This document shows, piece after piece, positions 52,870 through 64,000 of a DNA stretch of 64,000 nucleotides. The notes under the pieces were generated by a model. It saw only the letters and a list, made by a program, of their open reading frames with translations. It was not told the DNA's origin and did not search any database. A program made the position numbers and the translations under genes. How positions within the stretch are numbered: position 1 is the first letter of the stretch; each line of letters starts with the position of its first letter. This DNA is from Odiellus spinosus (taxonomy: Eukaryota > Arthropoda > Arachnida > Opiliones > Phalangiidae). The stretch lies in the NCBI GenBank assembly GCA_963920705.1, contig OY987233.1, positions 9,268,959-9,332,958 on the forward strand, written 5' to 3'.

Positions 52870-55800
52870 TATGATGGGGAGATTTCCGTTAACCGACCCC
52901 CCACTAAATAATGATGGTTGTAGACTATTTAGGACCTGGGGAGTTCAGAAAAAATAATAAAAAAAACTCCGACCACCGGAAGTTTGAGAAAAACGTATTT
53001 GAAAATTTTAAATTATAGGAAATATAAGATAAATAACAGCGAGCTTGAATATAGGAAAAAATAGGAAATATAGGAAGTCTGGTCACCATGGTATTATTTA
53101 CACAAAGATTTCAGAACGCGTTAATATAAAAGAGTAACAAATAACGAAGTTGTTTCATGACTCGAGTATTGATTATCCTTATCCCCTAATAATAAAGGTA
53201 TTATTTGAAGTATTTGGTTGATTTTAACCGGGTTTTTTCTCGTTAAATGACATTTAAACGATATATTTATAATTTACGTAACTAATTACGAGGAAAAAAC
53301 CAGGGCATAATCAGTCAAATCCTCAAAACAATACATTATCCGCACCCTATGGGGATTTACATGGCTAATCTGGATTTTAAATATTTTATTTTGATAAAAC
53401 TAATGAACTGATTGGTCTCAACTCGCTTTAATGGAAGTAGGACCCCAAAAGCAATCGAAATCCACCAAAAAAAGTTCCAGATTCGAAACTTTATTTTTGA
53501 CATTTTTGAAATCCGCGAAAACTTCAAAACTTCATTTTCCCTTTTTTGGTTTTTTCGAAAATGAGCAAAAATAAAGTTTCGAATCTGGAACTTTCTTTGG
53601 TGGATTTCGGTTCCTTTCGGGGTCCTATTTCCATTAAAGCGAGTTGAGACCAATCCGTTTATCGATTTTGTCAAAATAAAATATTTTAAAATCATATTTC
53701 GCCACGTTAATCTCCAAAAGGTATAATTTGTAGTATTTGGTTGATTTTTACCAGTTTTTCACTCGTTAAAAGACATTTAAACGATATAATTATAACTTTC
53801 GTAACTAATTACGAGGAAAAAAACAGGTCAGAATCAGTCAAATTCTCAAAACAATACATTATCCGTGCCCTATGGGGATTTACATGGCTAATCTGGAATT
53901 TAAATATTTTATTTTGATAAAACTAATGAACTGATTGGTCTCAACTCGCTTTAATGGAAATAGGACCCCAAAAGCGATCGAAATCCATCAAAAAAAGTTC
54001 CAGATTCGAAACTTTATATTTGACATTTTGGAAATCCGCGAAAACTTCAAAACTTCATTTTCCCTTTTTTGGTTTTTTCGAAAATGAGCAAAAATAAAGA
54101 TTCGAATCAGGAACTTTTTTTGGTGGATTTCGGTTCCTTTCGGGGTCCTATTTCCATTAAAGCGAGTTCAGACCAATCCGTTTATCGGTTTTGTCAAAAT
54201 AAAATATTTTAAAATCACATTTCGCCACGTTAATCTCCATAGGGGGCCAATAACGTATAATTTGTAGCATTTGGTTGGTTTTTACCGGTTTTTTCCCGTT
54301 AAAAGACATTTAAACGATATAATTATAATCAACGTAACTAATTACGAGGAAAAAACCAGGTCAGAATCAGTCAAATTCTCAAAACAATACATTATCCGCG
54401 CCCTATGGGGATTTACATGGCTAATCTGGATTTTAAATATTTTATTTTGATAAAACTAATGAACTGATTGGTCTCAACTCGCTTTAATGGAAATAGGACC
54501 CCAAAAGCGATCGAAATCCATCAAAAAAAGTTCCAGATTCGAAACTTTATTTTTGACATTTTTGAAATCCGCGAAAACTTCAAAACTTCATTTCCCCTTT
54601 TTTGGTTTTTTCGAAAATGAGCAAAAATAAAGATTCGAATCAGGAACTTTTTTTGGTGGATTTCGGTTCCTTTCGTGGTCCTATTTCCATTAAAGCGAGT
54701 TCAGACCAATCCGTTTATCGGTTTTGTCAAAATAAAATATTTTAAAATTACATTTCGCCACGTTAATCTCCATAGGGGGCCAATAAGGTATAATTTGGAG
54801 CATTTGGTTGATTTTTACCGGTTTTTTTCCCGTTAAAAGACATTTAAACGATATAATTATAATCAACGTAACTAATTACGAGGAAAAAACCAGGTCAGAA
54901 TCAGTCAAATTCTCAAAACAATACATTATCCGCGCCCTATGGGGATTTACATGGCTAATCTGGATTTTAAATATTTTATTTTGATAAAACTAATGAACTG
55001 ATTGGTCTCAACTCGCTTTAATGGAAATAGGACCCCAAAAGCGATCGAAATCCATCAAAAAAAGTTCCAGATTCGAAACTTTATTTTTGACATTTTTGAA
55101 ATCCGCGAAAAATTCAAAACTTAATTTCACCTTTTTTGGTTTTTTCGAAAATGAGCAAAAATAAAGATTCGAATCAGGAACTTTTTTTGGTGGATTTCGG
55201 TTCCTTTCGGGGTCCTATTTCCATTAAAGCGAGTTCAGACCAATCCGTTTATCGGTTTTGTCAAAAATAAAATATTTTAAAATCACATTTCGCCGCGTTA
55301 ATCTCCATAGGGGGCCAATAAGGTATAATTTGGAGCATTTGGTTGATTTTTACACGGTTTTTTTCCCGTTAAAAGACATTTAAACGATATAATTATAATC
55401 AACGTAACTAATTACGAGGAAAAAACCAGGTCAGAATTAGTCAAATTCTCAAAACAATACATTATCCGCGCCCTATGGGGATTTACATGGCTAATCTGGA
55501 TTTTAAATATTTTATTTTGATAAACTTATGAACTGATTGGTCTCAACTCGCTTTAATGGAAATAGGGCCCCAAAAGCGATCGAAATCCATCAAAAAAAGT
55601 TCCAGATTCGAAACTTTATTTTTGACATTTTGAAATCCGCGAAAACGTCAAAACTTCATTTCCCTTTTTTGGTTTTTTCGAAAATGAACAAAAATAAAGA
55701 TTCGAATCAGGAACTTTTTTTGGTGGATTTCGGTTCCTTTCGGGGTCCTATTTCCATTAAAGCGAGTTCAGACCAATCCGTTTATCGGTTTTGTCAAAAT

Positions 55801-56101
55801 AAAATATTTTAAAATCATATTTCGCCACGTTAATCTCCATAGGGGGCGAATAAGGTATAATTTGAAGTATTTGGTTGATTTTTACCGGGTTTTTTTCTCG
55901 TTAAAAGACATTTAAACGATATAATTGCGCATTCTATGGGATTTTAACATGGGAATTTCAAATTTTCAAATTCTTTTTTCTCAAACTTCCGGTGGTCAGA
56001 GATTTTTTCTACTATTTGTTCTGAACTCCCCAGGTCCTAAATTGTCTATAACCATCGTTATTTAGTGGGGGGTCGGTTAACGGCAATCTCCCCTTCATGA
56101 T
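52870..56101. mobile_element. Inverted-repeat-bounded element containing a palindrome array
   Basis: Left end 52877-53010 (GGGGAGATTTCCGTTAACCG, later GACCTGGGGAGTTCAGAA) is repeated inverted at 55945-56094. Between them lies the 533-bp array. No transposase is seen. A diverged end of the same kind is at 2050-2250. Confidence 0.65.
53190..55930. repeat. Tandem array of about 533-bp units, five full copies
   Basis: Units start with TATTTGGTTGATTTTAACCG or its variants near 53208, 53733, 54269, 54803 and 55337; a partial sixth starts at 55869. Each unit contains an imperfect palindrome of about 300 bp: CTCAACTCGCTTTAATGGAA on one side and TTCCATTAAAGCGAGTT on the other, around ATCGAAATCCA / TGGATTTCGGT arms. 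Copies 2-5 are about 97% alike by eye; copy 1 is more diverged. Confidence 0.95.
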
Positions 56102-56640
56102 GTTACTTTACACGGAACTAAGTAACTTCGATACGGTTTAGATGACGTCAATTTACAATGGAGAAACCCCCCTTACGAAAAAAAAGTCTGATCTGAAGAG
56201 GTCTTCAAGAACGCTACAAAAGTCTTGGGGAAGTCTTTAAGACCTCCCCAAGACTTCTTGATATAAGGCTACATAAGACACCCGAAAGACTTCCCCAAGA
56301 CCTCTTAAGACTAACTTTTTTTGGTAAGGGCCAATTCGGCTTTTACGAAGTCACTTTACAACTAAGTAACATCAGTTTTTATGACATCACTATACAATGA
56401 AGGAAGTAACTTCAGTTTCGTTTTATTTAGTCATTTTGCGAACGAATAACTAAAAATTCGGTTTTTATGACGTCGCTTTACCATGAATGAAGTAACTTCA
56501 GTTTGGTTATGATGTCATTTTGCATTGAAAAAATTAACTTAATTTTGGTTTTATGACGTTAATTTGCAGTGAACCTATTGCAATTCGGTTTTATGACGTC
56601 ACTTTACAGTGAAGTTTTTAGAAAAAAGTCGCCTTAGCTC
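56102..56640. repeat. Degenerate repeats and a hairpin
   Basis: A hairpin at about 56185-56315 (AGTCTTGGGGAAGTCTT and its reverse, twice), then a degenerate tandem of TTTTATGACGTCACTTTACA with AAGTAACTTC. No gene. Confidence 0.6.
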
Positions 56641-57447
56641 TAGTCCCTTTAAGCAAGACTTGTCTTGTAATATACGGAAGTTGAACTTATATTAAAGTTT
56701 GACGTGAAACAAAGAGTACGGTGCCATATACTGAGGTTTTTTTATCGATCCTCTTTTTACATTGCGAATGTAACTTAACAAATGAAACTACAGCAACTTA
56801 TTAAAACAGATTATGCGCAAGAACAATATTTTTTTCCAGGGAATTCATCATTTAAGAAAAAGATTGGAAATTTTTTCTTAAAAATTTTTAACTTCAATTT
56901 GCAAAAGTCATAAGTGAATCAAATAATTTAGTACTATTGTTATAGAAAATTTGTTTTAAATCCAAGAATTAAGGTATTTCTATACTAGGAATGGTTTACA
57001 GTGTCAATGTTTGAGTTTAGTTTTCCATATCATGGATACAACGTCACTGAAAACTCAATGAAGCTAGTCATTTAACCAATGCAGTCCTTTTTATGGGCAT
57101 AATTACACAATTGACCAATAAAATGGCACCTTATACCATTTTGACTTGTATTTTCTATTTAGTTTGACTCCCGCTCTTATTTCTAGTTCTATGACTTTAG
57201 ATTGCACGAATGGATTTGTCATCCACTCTTAATGAGCAGAAGATGGAGATAATGTTAGGGCATACGGCAGCCATTCTTAAACCTTAGAAGTGCTACGCGG
57301 ATTAAATTACTTGGAAAGTTTAGCTTAATGAGGTTTAAGTCATGTACAACTGTCACGGGACTTGGTTATTTATAGATAAATTAACATCACAGCGAAGACT
57401 ATTAACAATGGACACATCCTAATAGATAAAGATAAATAACAAAACTC
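56641..57447. other. No supported gene
   Basis: AT-rich sequence with only short frames. No repeat family or exon is recognised. Confidence 0.45.
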
Positions 57448-57620
57448 GACGTTCATAGGCGTCCTCTAACGGAAAACAGTGCATGATAAAGTAGGATCTA
57501 ACAAAAACAAGTGAGGGTGCGCCTATTCTCTGTCCATGGCCGCCAATGCACTAGGTTTTGTTAGTTCCTACTTTTGCCTGCGCTGTTTGCCGTTAGAGGA
57601 CGCTTATGAACGCCAGATTT
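57448..57620. mobile_element. Short TIR element
   Basis: Inverted ends GTTCATAGGCGTCCTCTAAC and GTTAGAGGACGCTTATGAAC, with further inner pairing (GTAGGATCTAACAAAA / TTTTGTTAGTTCCTAC). About 170 bp. Confidence 0.7.
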
Positions 57621-58439
57621 TTTATCTGTTTCTATTAAGATAGGTTAGTTTTAATTAACCTATATAGCGTCACAAAATTGAAGTAATTCTTTGTGGACAG
57701 TAACTGATATGAGCCAACTATGCAAATGTTTTATAAAATGGTTTCTATTTTCAGCAGGAAGTCACTAGTCTTGCAAGTGTTTAAAAGTGTTCCCAAAACA
57801 AGTTGAAGAATGGGCTTCAACAACTATGCCCTACACAATAATCAATTTAAAGCAATAAAATAAAGCCATAAAAATATAAGACTGAAGGGTTAAACTAAAC
57901 CCATTCCTCGTATAGATAATATATTCCCGACTTACAATTTTTTTTGTTTATCATAACTAGTTAAAAATTCTTTTTGAAAGGGTAAAAAATGATGTATATT
58001 TGGTTTGGCCTGGCAGAGGACCCGTTCTAGGCACTTTTTCACACACACTCGCTCTCTCTTTGTTTTATGGAAATTTAAAACATTACTTCTCGTCTTCACT
58101 CTGCATTATTTAAATTATTAAAGAATAACATTTTTTTTTTTTTTTCGGATTTACAAAGACTGAGACCGTTTTTACAATGTTTAGATCGTGGGAATTCTTT
58201 GTTGGTTATTAATTATTCTTTAAAAACCATTTTGGAAAATGAATTTATTTTCTTAATGAAGGAAAAAAACATGCCCTGAGATTGGTTAACTAAGTGCAGT
58301 TAATATTCGGAATTGGACAAAAATAAGTGCTGTTAGTGAAAATTAGCGTACTTTTAATCTTATCATCTAATATGGCACTTTAATTAATTCTGGATTCATA
58401 TTTTTGTAGTTTTCTAATTTTTCTATTGTAAAATATCGT

Positions 58440-58850
58440 TATAACGAAATTCTATGGGGAGAGAACTCATTTTGTTATAGTTGCTAGGCCTTACCTATGA
58501 AATATTTGGTCAAGGCCACAGGTTACAATGAAAAAGGTAATTTTAACTATTTCTTTATAACCAGAGCTTGCCCCGCTAAAACTAGGCCTAAAAATTTAGA
58601 AAAGGTCACTGGTTATAAGGTAAATTTCATTATGAGCAAAGTTCATCTGCTAAAACTAGGCCTAAAGCAACTGAATATAACAAAATAGTATTGAAAATGT
58701 TGTTTTAATAATCAATGATATTCGTTATGTTGTTTTTTTAATTTTTCCTGGTAGGGACTAATGTATTTTTGGCAATGATGAATTCAAACAAATTTCATTA
58801 AGTGTGGTTTCATTATAACGAGGTTTTACTGCATACCTTTACCTGTGAAA
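58440..58850. repeat. Dispersed repeat related to 2270-2720
   Basis: Shared pieces include GGTCACTGGTTATAA, TTTCTTTATAACCAGAG, CTAGGCCTA and TATAACAAAATAG. The 63-codon frame is repeat-derived. Confidence 0.5.
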
Positions 58851-59484
58851 AACACTGAAGCAATCTTTGGTTTAAATTTAAATTTCAAATTATGCTGCAG
58901 GATGATTCTCACAAAAAATATATAGGTGGATATTGGATCCATTCTGGTGAAAAAGTGACCCTAGGGTAAGAGGTCTAAATAGTAGTCAGGAGTAGTAGGC
59001 CTAAATATTCGTGAGAACGCTGATACCTGAAACTTGACCAAGGTCCAACTACACGATAAATTACTCAACAAGGTAAATTTTCTGGTATTCAATACTAAAA
59101 GTAGTACTCTAGTAGCCTAAGTTCTGAAAGACGTCTTAATGAGTATAAGAGCTAGATCCTAAGGGTTTCCTTAAGTATTCTTGAGTGCAGTAAAAACTAA
59201 ACCTTTTAAACTATCCTACAAAAACCAAAGTTAATTTTTGTGAGAATAATCCTTTAATAAACCGAGTTTTTCAACCAAAATAATGCCACGTACACTTGGC
59301 AGGACTAGATCAATGTAAGTTTGAGAATCTAATTGCGTAAATTTATACTTATTTCTAAATTTAGAAATGTGTAGTGGAAATTCAAGATTGTGTATGTTAG
59401 ATTTTTTTTCTTCCTAAATTTGATTCGTGCCGATTAGATTTGTTTAAGTTTTAACAGTTTTCATTCAGGGAAAATATATATACG

Positions 59485-60620
59485 TTCAAGGGAAAATTAA
59501 GCCTGATAAAAAGTTTTATCAATTTCTTATTCTATAAATTAAGCCTATTTCGTTAGCGAAAGAAATTTTATATTTAAAACACTATCAGACTTATTAAGGA
59601 AGCAGGCTTAGCTGGGATTTTATGGGAAATTAAAAACTATAAACCACAGGTCTAATCAATCGGCACGTTTAAAAATGTACAAACAGCATATCAACCTCAA
59701 TACAATGGCGCCATCTATTAAAATTAAGAGTGAATCTTATTTACCAATGAATCCCAGCTAAATCTAATTTCCAAATTTTCCAATATCTCAAAATCCAGCT
59801 ATGCCTACTTTCCAGGATATGTCTTCAATATCCCAATAAATCTCAGCTAAGCCTACTTTCCAGAATATCTCTTCAATATCCCAATAAATCCTAACTAAGC
59901 CTCGTTTCTGGGATATCCCAGTAAATTCCAGCTAAGCCTACTCTCCAGGATATCACCAATATATTAATAAATCCTGGCTAAGCCTAATTTCCCAGAATAT
60001 CCTAATACATTCCAGTTCAGTATAATTTCCTGCATATCTTAAACTCAATAAATCACAGCTAAGCCTACTTTACCATGATATATCCTAAATTCCAATAAAT
60101 CACATCAAAGCCTAATTTAAATAATCACAGCTAAGCCCAACTTCCTGCATATCTTTACCTCAATAAATGCCAGCTAAGCCTAAATTCCAGGATATCCCAA
60201 CAAATTACAGCTAACTCGTATCCCAATAAATCCCAGATAAGCCTAGTGTCCAGGATATCCCAGTAAATTAAAGCTAACGCTAGTATCCCAATAAATCTCA
60301 GATAAGCCTAGTTTCTGAGATATCCTAATAAATCCCATATAAGTGACATTTCCTGCATCTTTAATTACATAATAATTCCCAGCTAAGCCTAGTTTCTCGG
60401 GATATCCTAATAAATCGCAGTTAAGTCTAATTTCCTGCATATCTTTATCTCATTAAATCCCAATTAAGCCTACATTACCAGGATATCTCTTCAATCCCAG
60501 CAAAGCCTAGATTCTGTGGAATGCATTTCTAAACACCTATCAAATAGATTTCTAATAATTTTGGTGTAAAGAAAAATAGGTAAGAACTTTTTATCAGGCT
60601 TCATTTTGCCCTGTAACTGA
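59485..60620. mobile_element. TIR element with internal minisatellite
   Basis: Ends AAGCCTGATAAAAAGTTTTA and GAACTTTTTATCAGGCTTCA are inverted. The inside (59745-60510) is a degenerate tandem of about 35 bp containing AATCCCAGCTAAGCCTA and CCAGGATATCC. The 65-codon minus-strand frame is repeat-derived. Confidence 0.65.
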
Positions 60621-61080
60621 AATGCCATAAAGCCTAACTTTAGGGTTTTATGAAATTTCCCTAGATTATACCTTAATAGTTATATACTCGTCAACTATTG
60701 ATAGCTAAAGCTTTATAAACGATTACAAAATTTTGGGTACGGAATTATTTCTTGGTTTGTTTTCGTTTCATTTCATATCAAGACAAGTCGCGGAAGGGAA
60801 TTAAGTGTTGACCGATGTTGTAATTTTACCAAACTAATAATCAGTTTCGGCTCAACATTAAAGGGAATATGGGAAGAGAAATGAATTAGGGTGGGGGCCA
60901 GTGTGGGTAAAAAAATGGTACGATAATGTACAGGGGAGAATTTATTAATTTTTTTGTTTCATTTAATAATATATTTTTTCTTTTATAATTTTTTATAATA
61001 GATATTAGTTTTGTAAAAGTTTTTATTTTATTTTTTTCCTTTTTCATTATTAATTTGACACTAGACAACGTGAAGGTTAC

Positions 61081-61347
61081 TAATTCGCTGAGATACCGTT
61101 TCTACGTCAAAAACCCTGTCTGATATCCTATCACAGCCATCGCTGGCAAAATCTAAATGGCCCAGCGATCGTGAGCGAATGATTGAGCATTCCGACGAAG
61201 GTTCCCTAGTCAAGCTTCGGTCACCATTACCAAACGGATGACTCTTAACGGGGCTGCCCGGGTTAGATTTGTTACCACTATCCTGCCTAGAAACGTTACA
61301 AGTTGGTGGGGCCGATTCCGTCCTCTTCCTTTCCAGAGAAGGAGAAT
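61081..61347 (-). CDS. Probable coding exon, likely upstream exon of shn
   Basis: After acceptor TTTGTTCAG the exon codes for about 88 Ser/Arg-rich residues (SPSLERKRTESAPP, then SRSLGHLDFASD and VFDVETVSQRI). It enters in phase 1, as the exon at 62014 leaves. A donor A/GTAACC at 61080 leaves phase 1, which fits the first shn exon at 12674. Alternatively it reads on to TAG at 61061 and ends a separate gene. Coding nature is well supported by phase and codon use; membership in shn is inference. Confidence 0.55.
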
Positions 61348-61439
61348 CTGAACAAACACCTCTTTTTATTGTACAAACTCAATAGAGATTTGTATAGGGT
61401 TCGTACAAACGTTTTTTTTTTTACAATGCAAGTAACTTC

Positions 61440-61850
61440 TGAAAGAATTCAGCACGCATTCTGTAAAAATATCTATTTCCCTAACTTTTTCTGACCTTTT
61501 GGCTGAAACTAGTCTCCCACAACTTTAGACCTTTGAACCTTTCCCCCATTCCCTGACCTTCTCAAAATCCATCCACCAATTTACTGACCTTTAACATTTT
61601 TCTAGATTCTCTGAAGTTTTCAGAATCCAGCTATTACTGATCCCTGGGCTATTTTGGTCCCCCCATTTCCATGAACTTCGGGCCTTTCTGGCCCTGCATT
61701 TCCATGAATTTTGGGCTTTCATCACCCATTTCCCTGAACTTCTGGCTTTCATTGCCCATTTCCCGTTTTTCCATAACCACTTAGGCTGTTCCACCCCCCC
61801 CCCCATTTCCCTAACCTTTTGGACTTTTCCTCTATTTCCTAATGTGTACG
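61440..61850. repeat. Degenerate tandem repeat
   Basis: About ten diverged copies of a roughly 33-bp unit with CATTTCCCTGAACTT and TGGCCTTTC. It lies in the intron between the exons at 61347 and 62014. The minus-strand frame is repeat-derived. Confidence 0.7.
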
Positions 61851-62013
61851 AACCCTGCCTTTTAAAACCACGAGTGAAGGTGCATCATCATTTTGTTTCT
61901 GATAACTCTATAGATTACACTGATTACCCTTCTTGAAACTAAACAAAACTACAATCCTGCGATGCCTTAGAAGGGATGTTGTTCACTCGTACTGGTAGTA
62001 TTAGCTTACATAC

Positions 62014-62244
62014 CTCTGGATAAAGCTGAAGATGGTAGAGGTCCCTGAAGACTTAAAAATCTATAAGTTTCTTCTAACTTTGGCCTCCAAGGAAAAGCGT
62101 ATGGCTGCCAAGAATGCCTGCAAGTTCGGTTACGCTTGACCTTGCTAACCCGAGTCGTGGAGGAAGAAGGCACCTGAGAGCCCGGTGATATTCTACCCAT
62201 ATTTAACACGCTCGTGTTTCCTCCGCCTAAAGTAATGAGTGAAG
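62014..62244 (-). CDS. Probable coding exon, likely upstream exon of shn
   Basis: Acceptor TTTCAACAG, donor G/GTATGTAAG, phase 1 at both ends, 77 codons. The product contains GRISPGSQVPSSS, KVKRNRTCRHSWQPYAFPW and LEETYRFLSLQG. No domain is recognised. It joins in frame with both neighbouring exons. Confidence 0.6.
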
Positions 62245-62315
62245 CTGTTGAAAAAAAGGCTAATGATGTTAATTCACTCCATTAGGATGAATTCTTAAAA
62301 TAAATTTTACGTTAC

Positions 62316-62477
62316 CGTTACTGGTATTTTGACCACTGCCCTCGAGCTGGCGGTTCAGAAGGTCAAGGTTCAAAGGTTGTGTCATGTAGGAGACATGAGT
62401 GACAAACCTTGGATTACAATGAATGAGGAGTGGGCCAGAATGGCTTTGTTGCTTTTGATGGTTCACCTTGACCCTTT
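62316..62477 (-). CDS. Probable coding exon, likely upstream exon of shn
   Basis: Phase 1 at both ends, 54 codons, donor AACG/GTAACG, acceptor GGTATAG. The product contains HSGPLLIHCNPRFVTHVSY and QPLNLDLLNRQLEG. The acceptor is weak, so the 5' border is tentative. No further exon is seen up to 64000, so the first exons, and the N-terminal ZAS fingers expected in Schnurri, would lie beyond the window. Confidence 0.5.
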
Positions 62478-62519
62478 CTATACCAACGCAGTACCAATAT
62501 AGGAACACTCACTCCCTAG

Positions 62520-64000
62520 ATAATTATTAAAAGAATGCCAAGTTTCGATACTTAGAGACTTAAAGTTGAATTAATTACAGAGAAGTACGCTTACCTTGAA
62601 ATTAAAACGATTGACTAACCTAAATAATTTTCTAAATTATATACAAACGCGTTTGGAGAGATATTAGCTAATGGAAAACCTAGGTCAGAGGTGAGATTAT
62701 CGTTAAGCCTATTCCTGAAGAAGTTGAGCAAAGGAATACTACCCTTTAAAATAAATTTTTTCTTGAATATTTCATTAGCTCATAATAGCTTAAAACGTTC
62801 TCATTTGTTATGAAATAACAAATTGTTATTAACTTTCATCATATTATGTAATTATGATTGACGACTCGACGAGTGAATGGAGAGATCTACTTTTACCTCC
62901 TCACAAGTAGCAAGGTGTTGTAGAAATGATGCCGAAAATACTTTGACAATGATTGGGGCATAGGGGCAATGGGATTATAGAATAGAAGAACGGGAGGGGA
63001 GGGGTGTCATCAAAACATAAACAAAGAGCGAGAAGTATAAAGCAGGGACGGAAATAACGATATTTTCTTATCACAATTCAGTGATAGTTATCGGTCATTT
63101 TTTTTATTTTTTATATGGAGTCCTGGTACGGCCTTGGCGCAAACGCCATACATATAAACACTGTACTCGAATATTTGATTTTTTGTTTGCTGAGCTCCAC
63201 CATGGTTGTTAGGCACCGTTGGCATTGAAAAAAATAACTAAAATAAAATTCTCAGGGCTTTGATAGCAGTCAGAGAATTTACTTATTTCCGTTCCTTCAG
63301 TCAACCTTTGTAGTTTATGTTTACACGGTATGCCTTTTTACATATCATAGGCTTTGATAAAATATAAACACAGGATCATAGACAAATGAAAAATAAGCGC
63401 ACAGGATTTGGCATTTAGGGATTCTCTTTGAATGACTATGAGTTAAGACTATTTTCAACATTTTAAGTATGAAAACAATTAAAATTTGCGCTTATTGCAA
63501 TTTTAGTCGCGACACCCGAACGTTAAAGGGGACAATTCGATATATTTCATACCGTTTCGCAAACCGAAGACAAATCAAAAGAAACACCATCAGCTGCATC
63601 ATATTTAGAATTTTAGAGGAATTAGTAAAAAGGGAAGATGAACAAGTATTGGGGAAAAGGAGATCATTCTTCAACAGTTATTAAAGATGAAGTACTAGGC
63701 ATAGTAGAAATGAGTCAATCCTCCCTAATACGAACCGCAAGGTACATCAGTCATGGGGTATCAACTCTTGTCTTATCAGCCAGTAAGTTTTTCATCATTT
63801 CTAACAATAAGTTTTTAGAATCTGAACCCTAGCATAGATGAGATATTAATTAAATTCCCCCAAGAATCTGGTTTATTGAAAATAAAATTCATTAACCACA
63901 AAAAAATTGTAAGAAAATGTTTTTAATAAATAAGATATAACTTCTTTTAAATTTCAAATTATTTTAGAAAAGTTACAACAATAACACCATTTTTATAAAA
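62520..64000. other. No supported gene
   Basis: AT-rich sequence with short frames on both strands. None has splice borders, domains or codon use that convinces. It may be intron upstream of the exon at 62477. Confidence 0.45.

Noticed and set aside
55537..55812. A 91-codon frame in the palindrome array, and a 112-codon one at 53357-53695
   Set aside because: They arise in opposite arms of the same palindromic unit and are broken in the other copies.
61303..61494. A 63-codon plus-strand frame
   Set aside because: It lies opposite to a better-supported minus-strand exon and has no features of its own.
63469..63832. Plus-strand frames near the window end
   Set aside because: They are short, AT-rich and overlapping on both strands. 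CAYC resembles half a zinc motif but the rest is missing.

Overview
This is a eukaryotic, animal, most likely arthropod window. Evidence: spliced genes with GT/AG introns, a Schnurri/HIVEP zinc-finger gene of arthropod type, short TTAGG runs, and very dense small DNA transposons and minisatellites. The species cannot be told from the sequence.

Host genes. A schnurri-like gene (shn, ZAS/HIVEP family) runs on the minus strand. Ten exons between 225 and 12674 form an uninterrupted frame of about 2,238 residues to a stop at 225, and all intron phases agree. Three more minus-strand exons at 61081-62477, all phase 1 to phase 1, fit as upstream exons. If so, most of the window is one intron of about 48 kb. 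A small complete five-exon gene of the AIG1/ADTRP (FAR-17a/AIG1-like) membrane hydrolase family lies inside that interval on the plus strand (45155-47009, 243 aa).

Main find. Positions 24279-38902 hold a complete Polinton/Maverick (adintovirus-like endogenous virus) of 14.6 kb. It begins AG and ends CT, has terminal inverted repeats of about 290 bp, and is flanked by a perfect 6-bp duplication GGTTAT. It landed inside an older MITE, whose two halves still flank it. Plus-strand genes, in order: packaging ATPase, an unknown protein, a small basic hydrophobic-tail protein, a conserved Polinton protein, a small membrane protein, chromodomain integrase, minor capsid protein, pVI-like protein, major capsid protein and adenain-type protease. 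Minus-strand genes are a protein-primed DNA polymerase B in six exons and a PC4-like single-strand DNA-binding protein whose start codon is split by an intron. Every frame is open, so the copy looks young. The capsid and packaging genes form one rightward block. The replication genes form a leftward block with TATA boxes and an iterated TGACG motif upstream. The two blocks converge on a GC-rich spacer at 31555-31675.

Repeats. Between these genes lie at least eight MITE or hAT-like families, several with exact 8-bp target duplications (18748-19750, 41966-42118, 44489-44770). There is a 30-bp minisatellite of about 48 copies (16201-17655), 23/24-bp minisatellites in a shn intron (5037-6713) and in an AIG1 intron, an array of about 533-bp imperfect palindromes (53200-55930) enclosed by inverted repeats, and a long foldback hairpin (22140-22378). 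Regions 42.1-44.4, 47.1-52.1, 56.6-61.0 and 62.6-64 kb show no gene I can support.
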